Both the position numbers and the translations under genes were made by a program. The notes under the pieces are model-generated. The model had not been told where the DNA came from and did not search any database. It saw nothing but the letters and a program-made list of their open reading frames with translations. From Diadema setosum (taxonomy: Eukaryota > Echinodermata > Echinoidea > Diadematoida > Diadematidae): a DNA stretch of 64,000 nucleotides. The stretch covers positions 35,102,385-35,166,384 of the forward strand of contig CM067075.1 of the NCBI GenBank assembly GCA_033980235.1, read 5' to 3'. Positions within the stretch are counted from its first letter, which is position 1. Each line of letters begins with the position of its first letter. Shown here piece by piece: positions 34,901 to 46,977 of this stretch.

Positions 34901-36912
34901 TATTGTACTACTTTTTTATTTCTTTGAAATTTGTTGAAAACATGTCCTTGTAGATGAATGCATAATCCTACTCTTCTTAATTTAATAGTAATGCGGAAAG
35001 AGTTTCGTGGTTTTATACAGTATTTTCAGTTGTCGAAAAGTCCTCTCTGAATAGTAAATATATGGTCCTCTATATATGTCATTTACCACTTATCACGGGG
35101 TATTCAAACAATATAATTCTGTAATACCATTCTTGAAAATTGCATTTGTGAAGTCCAACCGCTCTGTCTAAATTATGGTTTACCTATTCTTTCATTTTTG
35201 GTTTGTCATGTGACCATATTTAAAGGTGTTGGTATGGTTTCTTTGTGCATGATATCAAATTGCTCTCCAATTTGATGAAACCTTTTAGAGATAATGTTCC
35301 TCTTGAACTAAATAATCACAATTTTCATCAATCATTTGGGGAGAAAGTATTTTGTAGATATTCCTTAAATTTATATGTCAAAAGACAAGGCTTCTTTGAA
35401 AAATGAATGTCCTCTCCGAATCGTTTTTTTTTTTTGTACTATACTTATTTCACCAAGTTTTAGTCACGTTACATTCAAACTGTGACTGTAAAACACCCTT
35501 ATATCCCTACTAGGGAAGTTCAACTAATCTAACCATGTTATATCAAAAGATATAATCGATTTTAAATTTCTTTACTACACAGGTTGCCATAGACTTACCA
35601 TAGAAGTCAACTTAATCAATTTTAACTCTTCATAAAACAGGGATCTGGATATAGCTCATGTGTGGGGTTGAAGATCATTCATGGAGACTGTTTTGTGGAT
35701 TTTTTCACAAAAATTGTTACTATGCTATTAAAAAGATGTTTGAAACTTAAAAATGTGATTTTATTTATACTGAACATCCTTCAGTTGTCAAAAAATGTGG
35801 GGTTTTTTTTTTACCTAGTGAGGGTATGGTTAGATGCTACCAATGGTCAATGGGCTAGATTTTTAACAACACTGTAATGTTTCACACAATAAAGAGAACA
35901 ATTGAAGACTTTAAGCTCCCATTTTCCAGATGTTTAATATTCAACTATCCTACGATGCACAAACAAAAAAGTCACGAAATACAAGAGAACATTTTTTTTC
36001 ACCCTTGTGACACACACAGACTTATACATATTGTGAAAGAACCCTTAATACATAAATCTTGGCATTTTAGCAAGCATGTTTTGATGTGAAAGTTGTTTCA
36101 TTATATTCAGTTAGTCGATAATTATAATGTAGTTTGTTCTCGTATATTTCATTCCATCTTTCATTACGCAGAGGTGGATCGTAGAAGCCAGGTGGATGGA
36201 GCCTCTGTTCAATGCAGCCCTACTGGTATCCCTTTTCAGTGTGCTGGCGATTGCCTTTCACCGATATATCGTCTTTCGACTGGATCCATTCGACCATCGA
36301 GGTATCGCCACACTGCCTCGCCTGCTTGTCGTCTGCTTAATCATCTGGGCGTTATTCACAACAGTGTACCTAGCGGTATCGATGACGATTCAGTACGAGT
36401 TTATCGGCCTCTTCATGTCGTCTATACTCATCATGGCCTGTCTCGTACTCACCGCGATATGTTACGTGCTGATCTACCGCGCGATCTCTGTAACTTCGAC
36501 CGATATCGGGCTTCGAGATTCTCTCCTTGTAAGACGCATGGAAAAACAGAAAAGGGTTTTAGTTACGTTCGCATTGATCGTTGGTGCCTCTTTTATCTGC
36601 TGGTTCCCGATGTGTATCATTCTCCTGCTCGAATATCATGTCCCATCTTTGCTTGAAATGCGCTGGTTTTCTAATCTATCTAGCTTTGCTTTCTGCTTAG
36701 TGGCACTCAGCGGGGTTATGGATCCACTGATTTACTGGATTCGACTTCGAGAGTTCAGAGAGGTGCTGCTAAGCAGTTGCATAAGGTCGGCATCGACTGA
36801 CCAAACCACCGGATTGACCGCTCCCGGTGTTAACACTATAAGTGGGGTCAGCCAAGGTTCTGCCACTGGTAACAAAAACTTGACGCCGTTATCAATTAGT
36901 GATGTTGAATGA
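31691..36912 (+). CDS. Class A (rhodopsin-like) GPCR, two exons, complete
   Basis: Exons 31691-31906 and 36172-36912 join in phase 0 to 318 residues. TM1 has N23 and TM2 has D51 in NVALSD. R103 of the TM3 triplet lies 52 residues after D51, exactly the family spacing, which confirms the splice. W131 is the TM4 tryptophan, ICWFP (214-218) the TM6 motif and DPLIY (256-260) the NPxxY variant; a short helix 8 and a Ser/Thr-rich tail follow. Unusual points: HRY replaces DRY; position 78, where the TM3 cysteine should be, is Ala; extracellular loop 2 is very short and has no Cys. Lack of that disulphide plus DPLIY recalls melanocortin/EDG/cannabinoid-type receptors, but the ligand cannot be inferred. 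It would act at the plasma membrane through G proteins. The ATG at 31691 is chosen because it is conserved in the paralogous exon at 50053. Confidence 0.88.
32491..32556. mobile_element. Family C MITE fragment
   Basis: AAAGGGATGGTATAGCTTTG followed by GTTGAGATGGGGATTCAGG matches the family C left end only. Inside the GPCR intron. Confidence 0.5.
33158..33235 (-). repeat. tRNA-like SINE core, minus strand
   Basis: Complement has an A box-like TGGTCTAGTGG and a B box GGTTCGAATCC spaced as in tRNA. Not a functional tRNA: the acceptor stem and CCA-side pairing are poor. Confidence 0.6.
33606..33690 (+). repeat. tRNA-like SINE core, plus strand
   Basis: GCTCGGTGGTCTAGTGGAGA (A box) and GTAGGTTCGAATCCTGC (B box). 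An internal polymerase III promoter is present in form; the fold is not a clean cloverleaf, so SINE-derived. Confidence 0.6.
33832..34100 (-). mobile_element. Possible LINE 3' end with TTTCA pentamers
   Basis: TTTCATTTCA repeats lead into A-rich sequence (CGACAAAAATATATAATACA), similar in layout to 8325 and 47561. No coding remnant seen. Confidence 0.3.
34101..36171 (+). other. Rest of the GPCR intron
   Basis: AT-rich; no coding exon or clear family recognised. Phrases such as TCCTCTCCcAA/GAATcGTTTTTT occur at 34690 and 35410, perhaps an old duplicate. Confidence 0.4.
36172..36912 (+). CDS. GPCR exon 2 (TM3 to C terminus)
   Basis: Acceptor ATTACGCAG followed by RWIVEARWMEPLFNAALLVS; 246 codons and TGA. 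TM3-TM7 are all present. The C-terminal tail (TGLTAPGVNTISGVSQGSAT) offers phosphorylatable Ser/Thr. Confidence 0.9.
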   Translation, partial: RWIVEARWMEPLFNAALLVSLFSVLAIAFHRYIVFRLDPFDHRGIATLPRLLVVCLIIWALFTTVYLAVSMTIQYEFIGLFMSSILIMACLVLTAICYVLIYRAISVTSTDIGLRDSLLVRRMEKQKRVLVTFALIVGASFICWFPMCIILLLEYHVPSLLEMRWFSNLSSFAFCLVALSGVMDPLIYWIRLREFREVLLSSCIRSASTDQTTGLTAPGVNTISGVSQGSATGNKNLTPLSISDVE

Positions 36913-37069
36913 TGCGCAGTTTCAACCTGTCGACTGCGGTTAGAAACGCAAAAAAAAAAAAAGTTTATGCAAGAACAGCAATCTCTTCTGTATTTTTCAA
37001 TCTAAATTTCAACGTGGCCCTTCGTGTACACTCTAGACAAAGCCACACAGTCAACCATATCCTTTGTTC

Positions 37070-38050
37070 TTAACCCTATAAAGCCCAAGCTATTTTGACC
37101 CCTTCCAGGCCCAAGGGGGGCACATTGTGCCCCCCTAAACTTCTTTATTATATGATGTATGACCGTCATATTTGGCACATGGGTAGAGCAACTCATACTC
37201 TACATGACCCAACATTTGAAATTCCTCAAGGTCATCCACTGAGGGCGCTATTTACCAAAATATACAGAAATACATAGGAAATACGCTAAAATCATGTATT
37301 TTTCTTTTTATTTCTTTATCCTCAGTATATATGTTTTTATTTCATATCAATCATTTTCATATTTACCAAAAAGGAAAAGCAAGTCAACCTTCACTATTTG
37401 TTATGGTTGAAATTTCTCAAGGTCAACATATGGGGGCGCTACTCATTACAATATAAAGAAATATATGAAACCTATGATGTATTGCTTGGAATGGGTACAT
37501 ATATTGGTATCACATTTCATATTTCCAAAATATTGAAATTTTGAGTTTACAGACTGATAATATGATAACAAAATGAAATTACAGGCAAGCTTGTGTGAAG
37601 ATAACACAAAATAAAAGGGTACTCTTTGGAAAATGCTTTATTTTCGATTATTTCTATTACATGTATATTTATTGTTTGATGCATATGTCATATAAAAAAT
37701 AAAGGAAATAATAAGAAGACCATTTCAGGGTAATTCACAACCATAATTACTTCACATTTTGGTCCTTCAGCAAATTACAGCCAAGAAAACCCCCATTTCA
37801 TCCATTATTATATTGTTAAGTGAAATTGGAACAGAAAATCATTCAAAATCTGACTGACATGGTTGTCAGTTTACGGTTGCCATGGCAACCAGCAATGTCG
37901 GACATAGCTAAATTATATATCAAAATGTTTGCAATAAGATTTTAGGAAAAGTCACCAAATTTGGTTGAAATCGAGTAAAGGGTGTAGGAGTGGCAAACGA
38001 AAATGTGGTAGGGGGGCACAATGTGCCCCCCTTGGGCTTTATAGGGTTAA
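37070..38050. mobile_element. TTAA element, family E, with palindromic subterminal block
   Basis: Ends TTAACCCTATAAAGCCCAAG and its inverse, on TTAA (37070-37073, 38047-38050). Near each end lies GGGGGGCACATTGTGCCCCC plus C, itself a palindrome. Internal GAAATTtCTCAAGGTCA with GGGGCGCTA/GGGCGCTA occurs twice (37215-37250, 37409-37442). 981 bases, no transposase. Confidence 0.82.
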
Positions 38051-38399
38051 GTATGAAAGACGCTGTCACTACTCATTTATCATCTGTTTATAGGTCTGTA
38101 GATTCCCGCACGTAGTTGGTCTTTTTGGGTGCTTACAAAGTAATGTTTTCATGAAATCATTCCAACACAAAAATTACAAAACCTGTCATTTAAAAAAACA
38201 ACAACCAATTTTTAAATAAAGTCTTATGCGAAGGGTTTACAACTGACACAATCTGCCTGCAAAAAAAAAGAAAAGAAAAAAGGCTGACCGTAAATGCTTA
38301 TACAAGGCCTAATAAAAACCAAGTTATAATGCCAGTAGTAAACCTTAATCGTGCATGGGTAAATTCAGGTATACACTGTGTAACAAAGTTAGAAGTAAG

Positions 38400-39690
38400 A
38401 ACATGCAGTTACCGTACTTACTTCAGTTACTAAAAAGAAAAAGTGGAGATCAGTACAGCAATATTCTTGTGCGAAAACATAACCACTGTATCATCAGCAA
38501 AAAGCGAAAACTTAAAGACACGAGAACAATTTATGATATCATTTACATAAATAAAAAGCAGAGGGCCCAAAACAGAATCTTGTGGTACACCAATATTTAC
38601 AGAGAGATAAGAGAATCTGACACAATCGACCATCACATACTGTTTTCTGTTAGACAAATAATTTTCAAACTATTGTAATTGTACACCTCTCACTGCATAT
38701 AAATACAATTTCTCTAGCAGAATCTTGTGGTCGATACTGTCAAATGCTTTTGACAAATCCATGAATACTCCACAACAATAAATACCATCATCAATTTTCT
38801 GCAAATATAATCTGTGAAGGATATTACGCTAGAACATGTAGAGAAATATTTTCGAAGTCGAAATTGTTCTGGTATCAATATATTATTTTTATATATTATA
38901 TATCATACAGAACTAATTGCAACCGGTCTATAATTTTCTATACTTTCTGGATTATCCTTCTTGAATAAAGGAACAATTTTGGCTATTTTAAGATTATCAG
39001 GGACAACGCCAGACTGCAAGGATAAATTATAAATATAACAAAGAGGTTCAACAAAACAATGAATGGATTCTTTTTATAATTCTTGCCGAGATATCATGAG
39101 GACCACTTGCCTTTGAACTTTGAATAGATACAGATATATCTACTATTTCATGAGTAGATACTGGTTTACAAAAGGAGTGACCATTTTGATATGAAAAATA
39201 GTCAGCAAATGCGAATTGATGAGAGTTTTGCTCCGACATTAACAAAATAAGAATGTAACTGTTGCACAATATCTTGTCTAGATGAAAACTTTTACATCAT
39301 CATGATACATATATTGAGGTAATGAGTTATCTTTCTTACTTCCAAGTATATCGTTTATACATTGCCATGTTTCCTTCATATTACATTTCAAAGAAGTAAA
39401 CTTATCAGTATAATATCTATATTTTGAATATCGTATGATGTTTGTAAGTCTGTTTCTATAATTCTTATCATTCTCATAATATATGGCACTTGCATTCTGT
39501 AGACTCAGTTTATACAACAAAAACTTCCAAATGTTCTTCGGTTTGTTTTGAGTGCTTGAAAGGTTGTAAAGTCTGATGCCTGGAGGAGGCAATGATATTA
39601 TAGAATAATTTCTTCGCGTGATTAGAATGGACTTTCGTATATTCATACTGTCAGATCTACAAAGGAGCTTTAAGATGCGCACGATGGACG
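38400..39690 (-). pseudogene. LINE reverse-transcriptase remnant (non-LTR, CR1/Jockey-like)
   Basis: Read on the minus strand from 39682 downward: a pre-RT segment (YRNRLTNIIRYSKYRYYTDK, TWQCINDILGSKK), [26 protein letters not shown] (about 38700-38770), GVPQDSVLGPLLFIYVNDI and LFADDTVV (about 38450-38580). These are RT motifs in the right order. Several stops and frame changes break it, and it ends soon after the FADD catalytic motif, so the 3' part is missing. Superfamily assignment is from motif style. Confidence 0.85.
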
Positions 39691-40600
39691 AGGCTTAAAA
39701 TTACATGTGACACTGAGTAAACCAATCAATTGATACCTCGAAAGAAAAGTCACATTCAAGTTCAGGTTTGCGTTCACTTTGCTAGATACAGTCAACCTTG
39801 CCTAAATCTAATCCAAAGTTATTAGAGAAAATCCTTCGCATTACCTGAATTTCGGCTTACACAATGGCTTATATCAATTCCAGGTAATAGGATACTCTTT
39901 TTTTAACTGGCATGAGGCCGATTTTGGCGAGGTGGACTGTATGACGGATTTTAAGGAAGAAATGCTACTAATCTCATCGAAATTAGCCTGACAAAAAGAA
40001 GAAATGCGTGAAATTCTATATTTTTCACAAGGCATTAATAGCGGATTCACATTCGATCAATATACGGCGAGGTGAGGAATTTTCACGTGTCATAGGCGTG
40101 ATAGGTGTGTCATTAAACAAGCAATTAAATCTTAGCAAAACTATTCTGTTTTTGAATCAAATTTAGGAGAAGAAATTATCCAGTGCCCATCTTGGTTTCC
40201 TAAACTTGTAATGAGTTTGGTGATAACTCTTTACTCTTTATCAGGAGTGAATGTTGTGTAAACCTGATTAACCTTTACAATCCAAGTAAAATTCGTGTAA
40301 TGCTGTTACAATGCTAATGGAGGTAGGCTGTTGTAAGATTGAAAAAAATATTCATCTTGATTGAAATGATACATTAATTGTTTCATTTTTTCGAAGTCTA
40401 CGATGAATATAGTGAGATGCTCCAAATCCTTTACACAAGGAGTGTAATCAAAAGACGTTTGCAGAACACTGCTTTAATTGTCCGATTTTTCTTTACACTC
40501 ATACAAATTCTCTATTATACACACTCCAAAATGCAGAACTGGTTCTCATCAAACTCTATATTTCACCGACGAAGCAGAACGGCTCGTTAAGTGATACTTT
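39691..40600. other. Intergenic stretch
   Basis: AT-rich; nothing recognised. Confidence 0.4.
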
Positions 40601-40604
40601 ATAC

Positions 40605-41580
40605 ACTCAGCAAAAAAAGAAGAAAGTAAACACTTTTTTGAGATCATATTTTTCATAGAAGATTTTGATGAAAATCAATGTATATTATGTCATATTAAGG
40701 TAATTTTATTGGCTATCAAGTTAGCAGGTTAAAACAAAAGGAAATTTTACGCATGAGTGAACACATTCATTTATACCCGCCAAGATACAAAAGTGAAAAT
40801 TGCAAAATTTGACAAGGTGTCTTTCATTTGGCAATGCCCTTCAAGATAATAACAACAAAAAGCCAGTTTAACACAATGAGAGACATTAATGAAATAGCAT
40901 AAACAAGTTTTTGTTCTCTTTATCTCTTTATAACCTCAAACAAAAACAAAATGAAAAACTAAAGGGGGAAAATAAGAATTACCTGTCAGCTTAAACTTCA
41001 AGCAACATAGAGAGTAATGGCATAAAGATGATTAAATAAACAGAATTTCTTCACTATACTCTTTTTATTTTAGTAAGTTAAGGATTCATGAGATAAATTT
41101 AAAAACTAAGTATTATATACAATTCTCCTAATTTGAAAACAAATTGAAATTTCTACCATTTTTATTAATATATTGCTTCATCTCTTATTTCATTTGAATT
41201 TGGGCTGACCCAAGATTCTTCGTTTTTCTCCCCTTATTATTTGCCTTTATTGGTATTTTGGGCTTCAAAGATATTTTAGAGATCAGAGCTTTATTTTTGC
41301 AACTCAGTCCATGTATCTAATTGTGTTAACTTTGTCTTTTGTTCTTATTGTTTTATGGAGAAGCACTTGCGCATGAATGACAACTTGTTCATTTTTGCAA
41401 TTTTTGCTTTTGTGCCTTGAAGAGAAAAACAAAAGTGTTCACTCATGGGTTAAGTTTTCCATTTTATTGACCTACTAGGCTGATAGCCAATTAAATAACC
41501 TTAAAGATGGTATATAATATATTAACTTTTAGCGAAATATTCTATGAGAAATATAAACTTGAAAAAGTACATTTTTTAAT
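40605..41580. mobile_element. Long imperfect inverted repeat starting CACTCAGCAAAAAAAG
   Basis: Left-arm words TTATTGGCTATCAAGTTAGC, CATGAGTGAACAC and AAAATTGCAAAA reappear inverted at 41390-41530. The left terminus CACTCAGCAAAAAAAGAAGA looks like a Tc1/mariner-type MITE end; the matching right terminus has decayed. No coding frame. Confidence 0.55.
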
Positions 41581-41599
41581 ATTTTTATTATTTTCATAC

Positions 41600-42015
41600 A
41601 TATATTTTTTTATTAGGAACTCAGAATTATGGGTAATCGTTGACGTAGATGTAAGTATGTATGTAAATATATGCACGTGTAACTGAGAATTTTGAATTAG
41701 TGTTGAAATAGATGAAGGTATGAATGTAAATATATTAATGTGTTTTATAAATGTTTAATATAATTACTGTATGTGGAAGTAGATATTGATGTATATCTAT
41801 GTGTATAGATAAGTATGGCTAGATAAATTAAAGGTTAATATGGAATGAATGTGAAATGATGTACATGTGTATATATTTTTATATATCATTTCCCCTTTTA
41901 TTTCATTATTTTAAACAAATATTGAATATACATTTTGGTTTGATGGGAATCGAGAATTTTGAGCAATTGTTGAAGAAATGTTGGTGAATGAATGTAGGCA
42001 TGTATGGAAATATGA

Positions 42016-42060
<45 letters not shown>
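41600..42060. repeat. Diverged tandem repeats ending in (TA)n
   Basis: Three loose copies of GAGAATTTTGAnnnATTGTTGAA...GTATGAATGTAAATAT (about 41620, 41690, 41950), ending in a pure TA run at 42018-42056. Confidence 0.5.
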
Positions 42061-42589
42061 AATTTGGTATCTGTTTAAAATATATATCAGTCTGTCAGTA
42101 CTTGTTTAAAATTATTTTCCTTTTTTATTCTATTATTATACATACACAGGTTTGTGAACAAATTGTTATGTTTAAGTATATACATTTTTTATATGATTAA
42201 GGCTATGTGCTCATTAGTTAATCTCGGATGATTATGACATACTATATAATAAATGTTTATTATTACAGTTGGTGTACCATGTCATTGTATATTTCTGACG
42301 AACGACGAAGCACGAAATCTCAATAAAGGGGGTTACAACACGTACAGTTACGTCCCTTGTGTATAGATTTGTTATATTAAGTACATGAGTAACTTACACT
42401 ATGTATATCCCGCCATGTTTTCCAAAGCCTATCATTGATACAATTTAGGGGAGATTGGCACGGATGCAAAAAAAAAGTAGTGTATATATTGGATAATCAC
42501 ACAAAACGGGTCATTTTGTGCAATGGTTAAGAGGAATAAGATCGACCCTTTGTTGTTATGTATTTTTTTCCTCATTGCTACACTGTATT

Positions 42590-42710
42590 CTGTGAGTATT
42601 TTTAATGTATTCATTGCCATTTGTTAACAATGTCTGTAATTCAGCCTCTGGGCTGCGATAGATATTCATGAATAAAATACCTTTTCAATTCAATTCAATT
42701 CAATTCAAAT
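42590..42710 (+). mobile_element. Retroelement 3' end with TTCAA tail
   Basis: CAGCCTCTGGGCTGCGATAG, ATATTCATGAATAAAATACC and a TTCAA run. The same tail appears in reverse at 62370-62460, so it is a dispersed SINE or LINE end. Confidence 0.6.
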
Positions 42711-42905
42711 TTGGGGGAATTTAGGTATATCTGCTTTTTTTTAAATAGTTGTATTTTGTCATTAACATACAGAATTTTTTTTTGCATTTTGTGCTCTTCA
42801 ATGATGCATTGAGCCCATATTAATGCATATTAATGTAAATTTTCTGAATATGTTTATGCTTTGTATCAAAATTCCCCCAAACTATCATTTATTCCGCATT
42901 TCTCC

Positions 42906-42923
42906 TTATGGCTGGAAATAGCT

Positions 42924-42959
<36 letters not shown>

Positions 42960-43026
42960 GTATACATATACATATACATATAAGTATACATATACACATA
43001 TACATATACATATACATATACGTATG
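42906..43026. repeat. CATATA hexanucleotide microsatellite
   Basis: About 20 units of ACATAT/CATATA with few substitutions. Confidence 0.9.
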
Positions 43027-43157
43027 TTATAGGTCCAGTTATGCTTTTCTTATCTAATCAAATTTCCAATATGGCTGTGACATGATACCAAACAGTTTTA
43101 GTCTAAACACAAAAGCAAAACTATGTAACTCTTTCAGGCATTTAATGCCAAACTGTT

Positions 43158-43247
43158 AACCCGTTAAGGACGGCCTGATTTTGAAACAAAACGCATTTCC
43201 CATAGACACTTATACCCGAGTATACTCGGGACTCATCCTCAACGGGT
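43158..43247. mobile_element. Small AACCCGTT hairpin element
   Basis: AACCCGTTAAGGA and TCCTCAACGGGTT are terminal inverted repeats of a 90-base unit; CCCGAGTATACTCGGG inside is a perfect palindrome. Confidence 0.6.
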
Positions 43248-45146
43248 TTCAATACTAGTATTAGTGCATCACAATCACAGCGAACGGATGGGGGCAGTAT
43301 AACCAAGGAACTTCAAACATCAGCTTCTTGATATAACTCAGACTTATATGTGTATGTATATAATTTACACATACACCATGTGTACATAAAATTGAATAGG
43401 AAACAATATGAGAAAGAGGTTTCGTGTAATTTTCCTGTTTCTTTTTTTTATATATGCGATCGATGAAGACATTTTAGGTTGACATTATGTTTTGTGACAA
43501 AATTTAAGCGGAACCCAATGAGTAGAGAATTTCATGATTTTGACAAAATGGAATGTTACAATCTGTTCTCTAGAATAAGAGATGCGCTGACCCAAATTAT
43601 CGATTGCCATCGTGCTCAGCTGACAGTCCTCAGTAAAATTCAATATAATTGAATGGGTTTTTCTTTGTGCATTTGCGGTATTGAACCGCCTTAAAACTGC
43701 CCATTTAATGTTCTTTCATGTAGGTTTTACTGATACCAACATGAAAGTACACTAACAAAGCCATTTCGCTCTTTGTCCCTGGAAATAAAAAAAGACCTGA
43801 AAAGGGAAAGCCTGCGCATTTCAAATCACTTCCATTAGATTTCCTTTTTCTGTTTTTTTTTTAAACATGCAGGAAATCTCATCCGCATTCAGGTAAAAAT
43901 ATTTATGAGAAGAGGGCACTCCCAGAATATTGATTTGTCAGCTTTCTTGCCAATCCACCTTCTTTCGCATATCTACCTGTGTCAAAGAATCTCCAGAAAG
44001 TATTTTTATCCAATAACCTGCGTTTCTCCTTGAGCTACAGCAGTGCTCTTATCTTTTTATGAATTAAGCCTTGCCTAGAGCAGCCATTTGACGTAGTAAA
44101 CATAAGAAAACACAACACAAATTCTTTCTTCTTGCATTTTACACACTAACCTATTTTAAATCACAGTTTGTCAACCTGTATGCAGAATTAATCGAGTAAC
44201 TAGAGTTTCTATTTCTTCATGAGATCTTGAGTGTGTTTGTATTCTCTTCGAGGCATGTCATTGTGCAAATCGACTTCATAGATAGAACCATAACTCATGC
44301 AAACAACGTTGAATAAGTTTAGTATAAGTTTGGACACAAACCAACTGTAGTATGATTATATGGTTTCCCGGAAAGGCAGAGTTGGCGGAATTCACAAAAG
44401 CAAGGTAAATAGAGTTGATCATATCTTTTCATAAGCCTCCACTAACCAATACGTAAAATCTTCACAATTTGGGGAAGTGCTGTAGAAAATAAGCAGTGTT
44501 GTAGTGTTTCATGCCTACCGAACTGATTTCTTAGAGGTAGGATGTTGTATGTATAGTTAACGATCAGAAAACACAATTTGACAAATATTCACTTTTTTTT
44601 CTTTATTAGCCAATGGGAGAGTTATTAGATGAGATGTATTTCTCATTTAGATTACTTGTGGTTGGAACCAATGTCATTCGAATTCATATCTGTTTTTTAT
44701 TTGTTTGTTTTTGTCCCATTCATTGCACAGAGTATGTTTTGGTAAAATCAAGCGTTTGAATACGCCCTATACTTCAGTGGCTCTTTTCTCAGTATACACT
44801 TTCCAGAGTGTATGCTTTTTCTCCAATATCAAGATTGGATTAACGTTGGAAAAAATCCATTTGAATTGAGTAATAGGCCCTACATGATTTTAAAGCTTAA
44901 AGTCTGCTCTTGCAGAATCTGCTCTTATTCAAACTAAAAAATCTGTGTCTGGCGGCTTTTTGTTGGTTGTGTGATGTAGGGTCAACAACATCTTGGCAAC
45001 AGTTCTGCCAATGTCACTAAATGTGTCTTCTTGATATATACGCCAGACTGTAAGAAGATGAATAATAGAAGATTAATGGTGCATGTTGTGCGAGTTATTT
45101 GATATAAAAAAAAAATATGCTACTTTTACAGCTAAACAATGGTGAT
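43248..45146. other. Intergenic stretch
   Basis: AT-rich; no gene, RNA or repeat family recognised. Confidence 0.4.
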
Positions 45147-45315
45147 GTTCAAACGGTGATTGTTAACTTCAAGGATAACCCAATTCGAGGATAAGCTCTA
45201 TGGGTCGCTAAGTGTCGCACGGTCGGTTTCGATTTCGTAACGCAATCGATCGTGCAACACTTGGCGCCCATAGAACTTATCCTCCAAGTTAGCTCATCAG
45301 GATCACTGTCTGAAC
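45147..45315. mobile_element. Hairpin MITE with GAGGATAAG arms
   Basis: GAGGATAAGCTCTATGGGTC and GCTAAGTGTCGCACGGTCG pair with their inverse at 45230-45285; GTTCAAACGGTGATTG pairs outside with 45299-45315. Palindromic over about 170 bases. Confidence 0.65.
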
Positions 45316-46975
45316 GTAACTAGTGTGCTGATGAAACAGAAAGTTACATATTAATGCATATCTCCCCTACTTTGGCCAAAGGGAGGAAGTGACATACCAT
45401 CCGAATTTGAGTTATTGATGTTCTCATAATTAACATAATGAGCTCTTTTTCCAGGCCAAATTTCATGCAAAAAACACTCATCCTACTACGAGATATACTT
45501 GCTTCCTTTTGCCAAGCAGGGCAGTATAATGTTTAGATGTTCTCACATTTTCAAAATAGAAATAACATGACGTTAATTTGAATGAGTATGTTTGGAATTT
45601 GACTACCCAGCCTCGAAATTGAATGACTGATATACCCTTTTCGGATAGTGCTGGCAAATTTGTGTTAATCCAGAGCACGTGCCAATTTGAATACCCTTTT
45701 CATGAATTTAAAAAGCACATGTACAAATTTCATTGATCGAAATGATACATTGAACGTAGAGGACAGAATAAGCGGTAACAAGATTTTTTGCTAGATTGAA
45801 CGAACCCTTTATTAAATGGACTGGAATTGGCCGGGAAAACCTACGGTAAGGTTCAGGGATATTATTCAGACTGCGATACCAAATACAACTTTATTATATT
45901 AGATATAAAGGTGTACTACCTATTTCGTTCCAGTTTGAACTGTGGGGGGGGGGGGGGGGTCAGTCTCAGCTGTCATTTATGCTGATATTGCTATTAAATG
46001 AAAAAGAGCGGAGAGAGAAACAGAAAGGAAATCTATACGAAAAGCTAAAGCTTGTAGGAATTAAACGTTTCCAAGAAAGCATAACTTCTCTGCATTAATA
46101 TGGAGATGGAGATGATATGGAGAAATGATTAAAAACTGATATAAACGAATATCATTCATTCAAACAATCAAACAAACAAACAATCAAACAAACAAACTGA
46201 CAACCTACTACTAATTTCTGTATTGTAGCGCAACCATTGTAATATAACTATTCATTTAGGTTTGCATTATCATGGTCTCGCCAAAATTTTCCGTGTCAAT
46301 TAAATTATGCACAAGATAGCAAACAGACAAGCCTTATAAGACACTACGCGAAATAAAGTATGCAATAAGGCAGTTTACCAACACATCCAAATGTTATGCT
46401 TCATAACATCATTTAGACAAATTCAAGGCAAAAAGGGCAGTGCAAAAATCTACTTACGCTGATATAGCAATAACCAATGCATGCAAGTCGTAGTCCAAGT
46501 ATTAACTATGGCCGCAGAAACGGGAAGGGGGGGGGGGGGGAGGGGTCCTTTAAAAAGAGAGAAAAGGTAATTACAAGACCACAATAAAATCCATAGCTTC
46601 CCGAGTTTGCACTCTGACATTCCTTTCGTCGAACGTCGAACGGGAGGGGAGGGGAGGGGATCACTAACCCTTGCTCTACGCAGCCCCGCATCCCCTCCAT
46701 AAAACCTATAAACATAATTGCATCTTTACCGAAAACTCTTCGAGTACATGGAAGGTGATAGTAAAAATCACTCTGCTGAGTGAGATACTGTATGAACCAA
46801 ATAACGGTTCCTTTGAAACATAATATATCGCGTTGAAATGTTGCTGTTAATTCATTCCCAGGAAAAAAATGTGTGATGTTTTCATGAAAAATCCGAAACG
46901 CAAAGCATCGGTTTACGAAAAAATTGTTAGTTTGTTTCCTGCTAAACTAAAGTGGGAAAAAAGGGAGGTCTCACT
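45316..46975. other. Intergenic stretch
   Basis: G-runs at 45942-45958 and 46527-46545, a CAAA repeat at 46160-46197, GGGGA repeats at 46640-46660. No gene recognised. Confidence 0.4.
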
Positions 46976-46977
46976 TC

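Noticed and set aside
42000..43026. CRISPR-like or centromeric array
   Set aside because: Simple TA and CATATA microsatellites without spacers; CRISPR is not expected in animal nuclear DNA.
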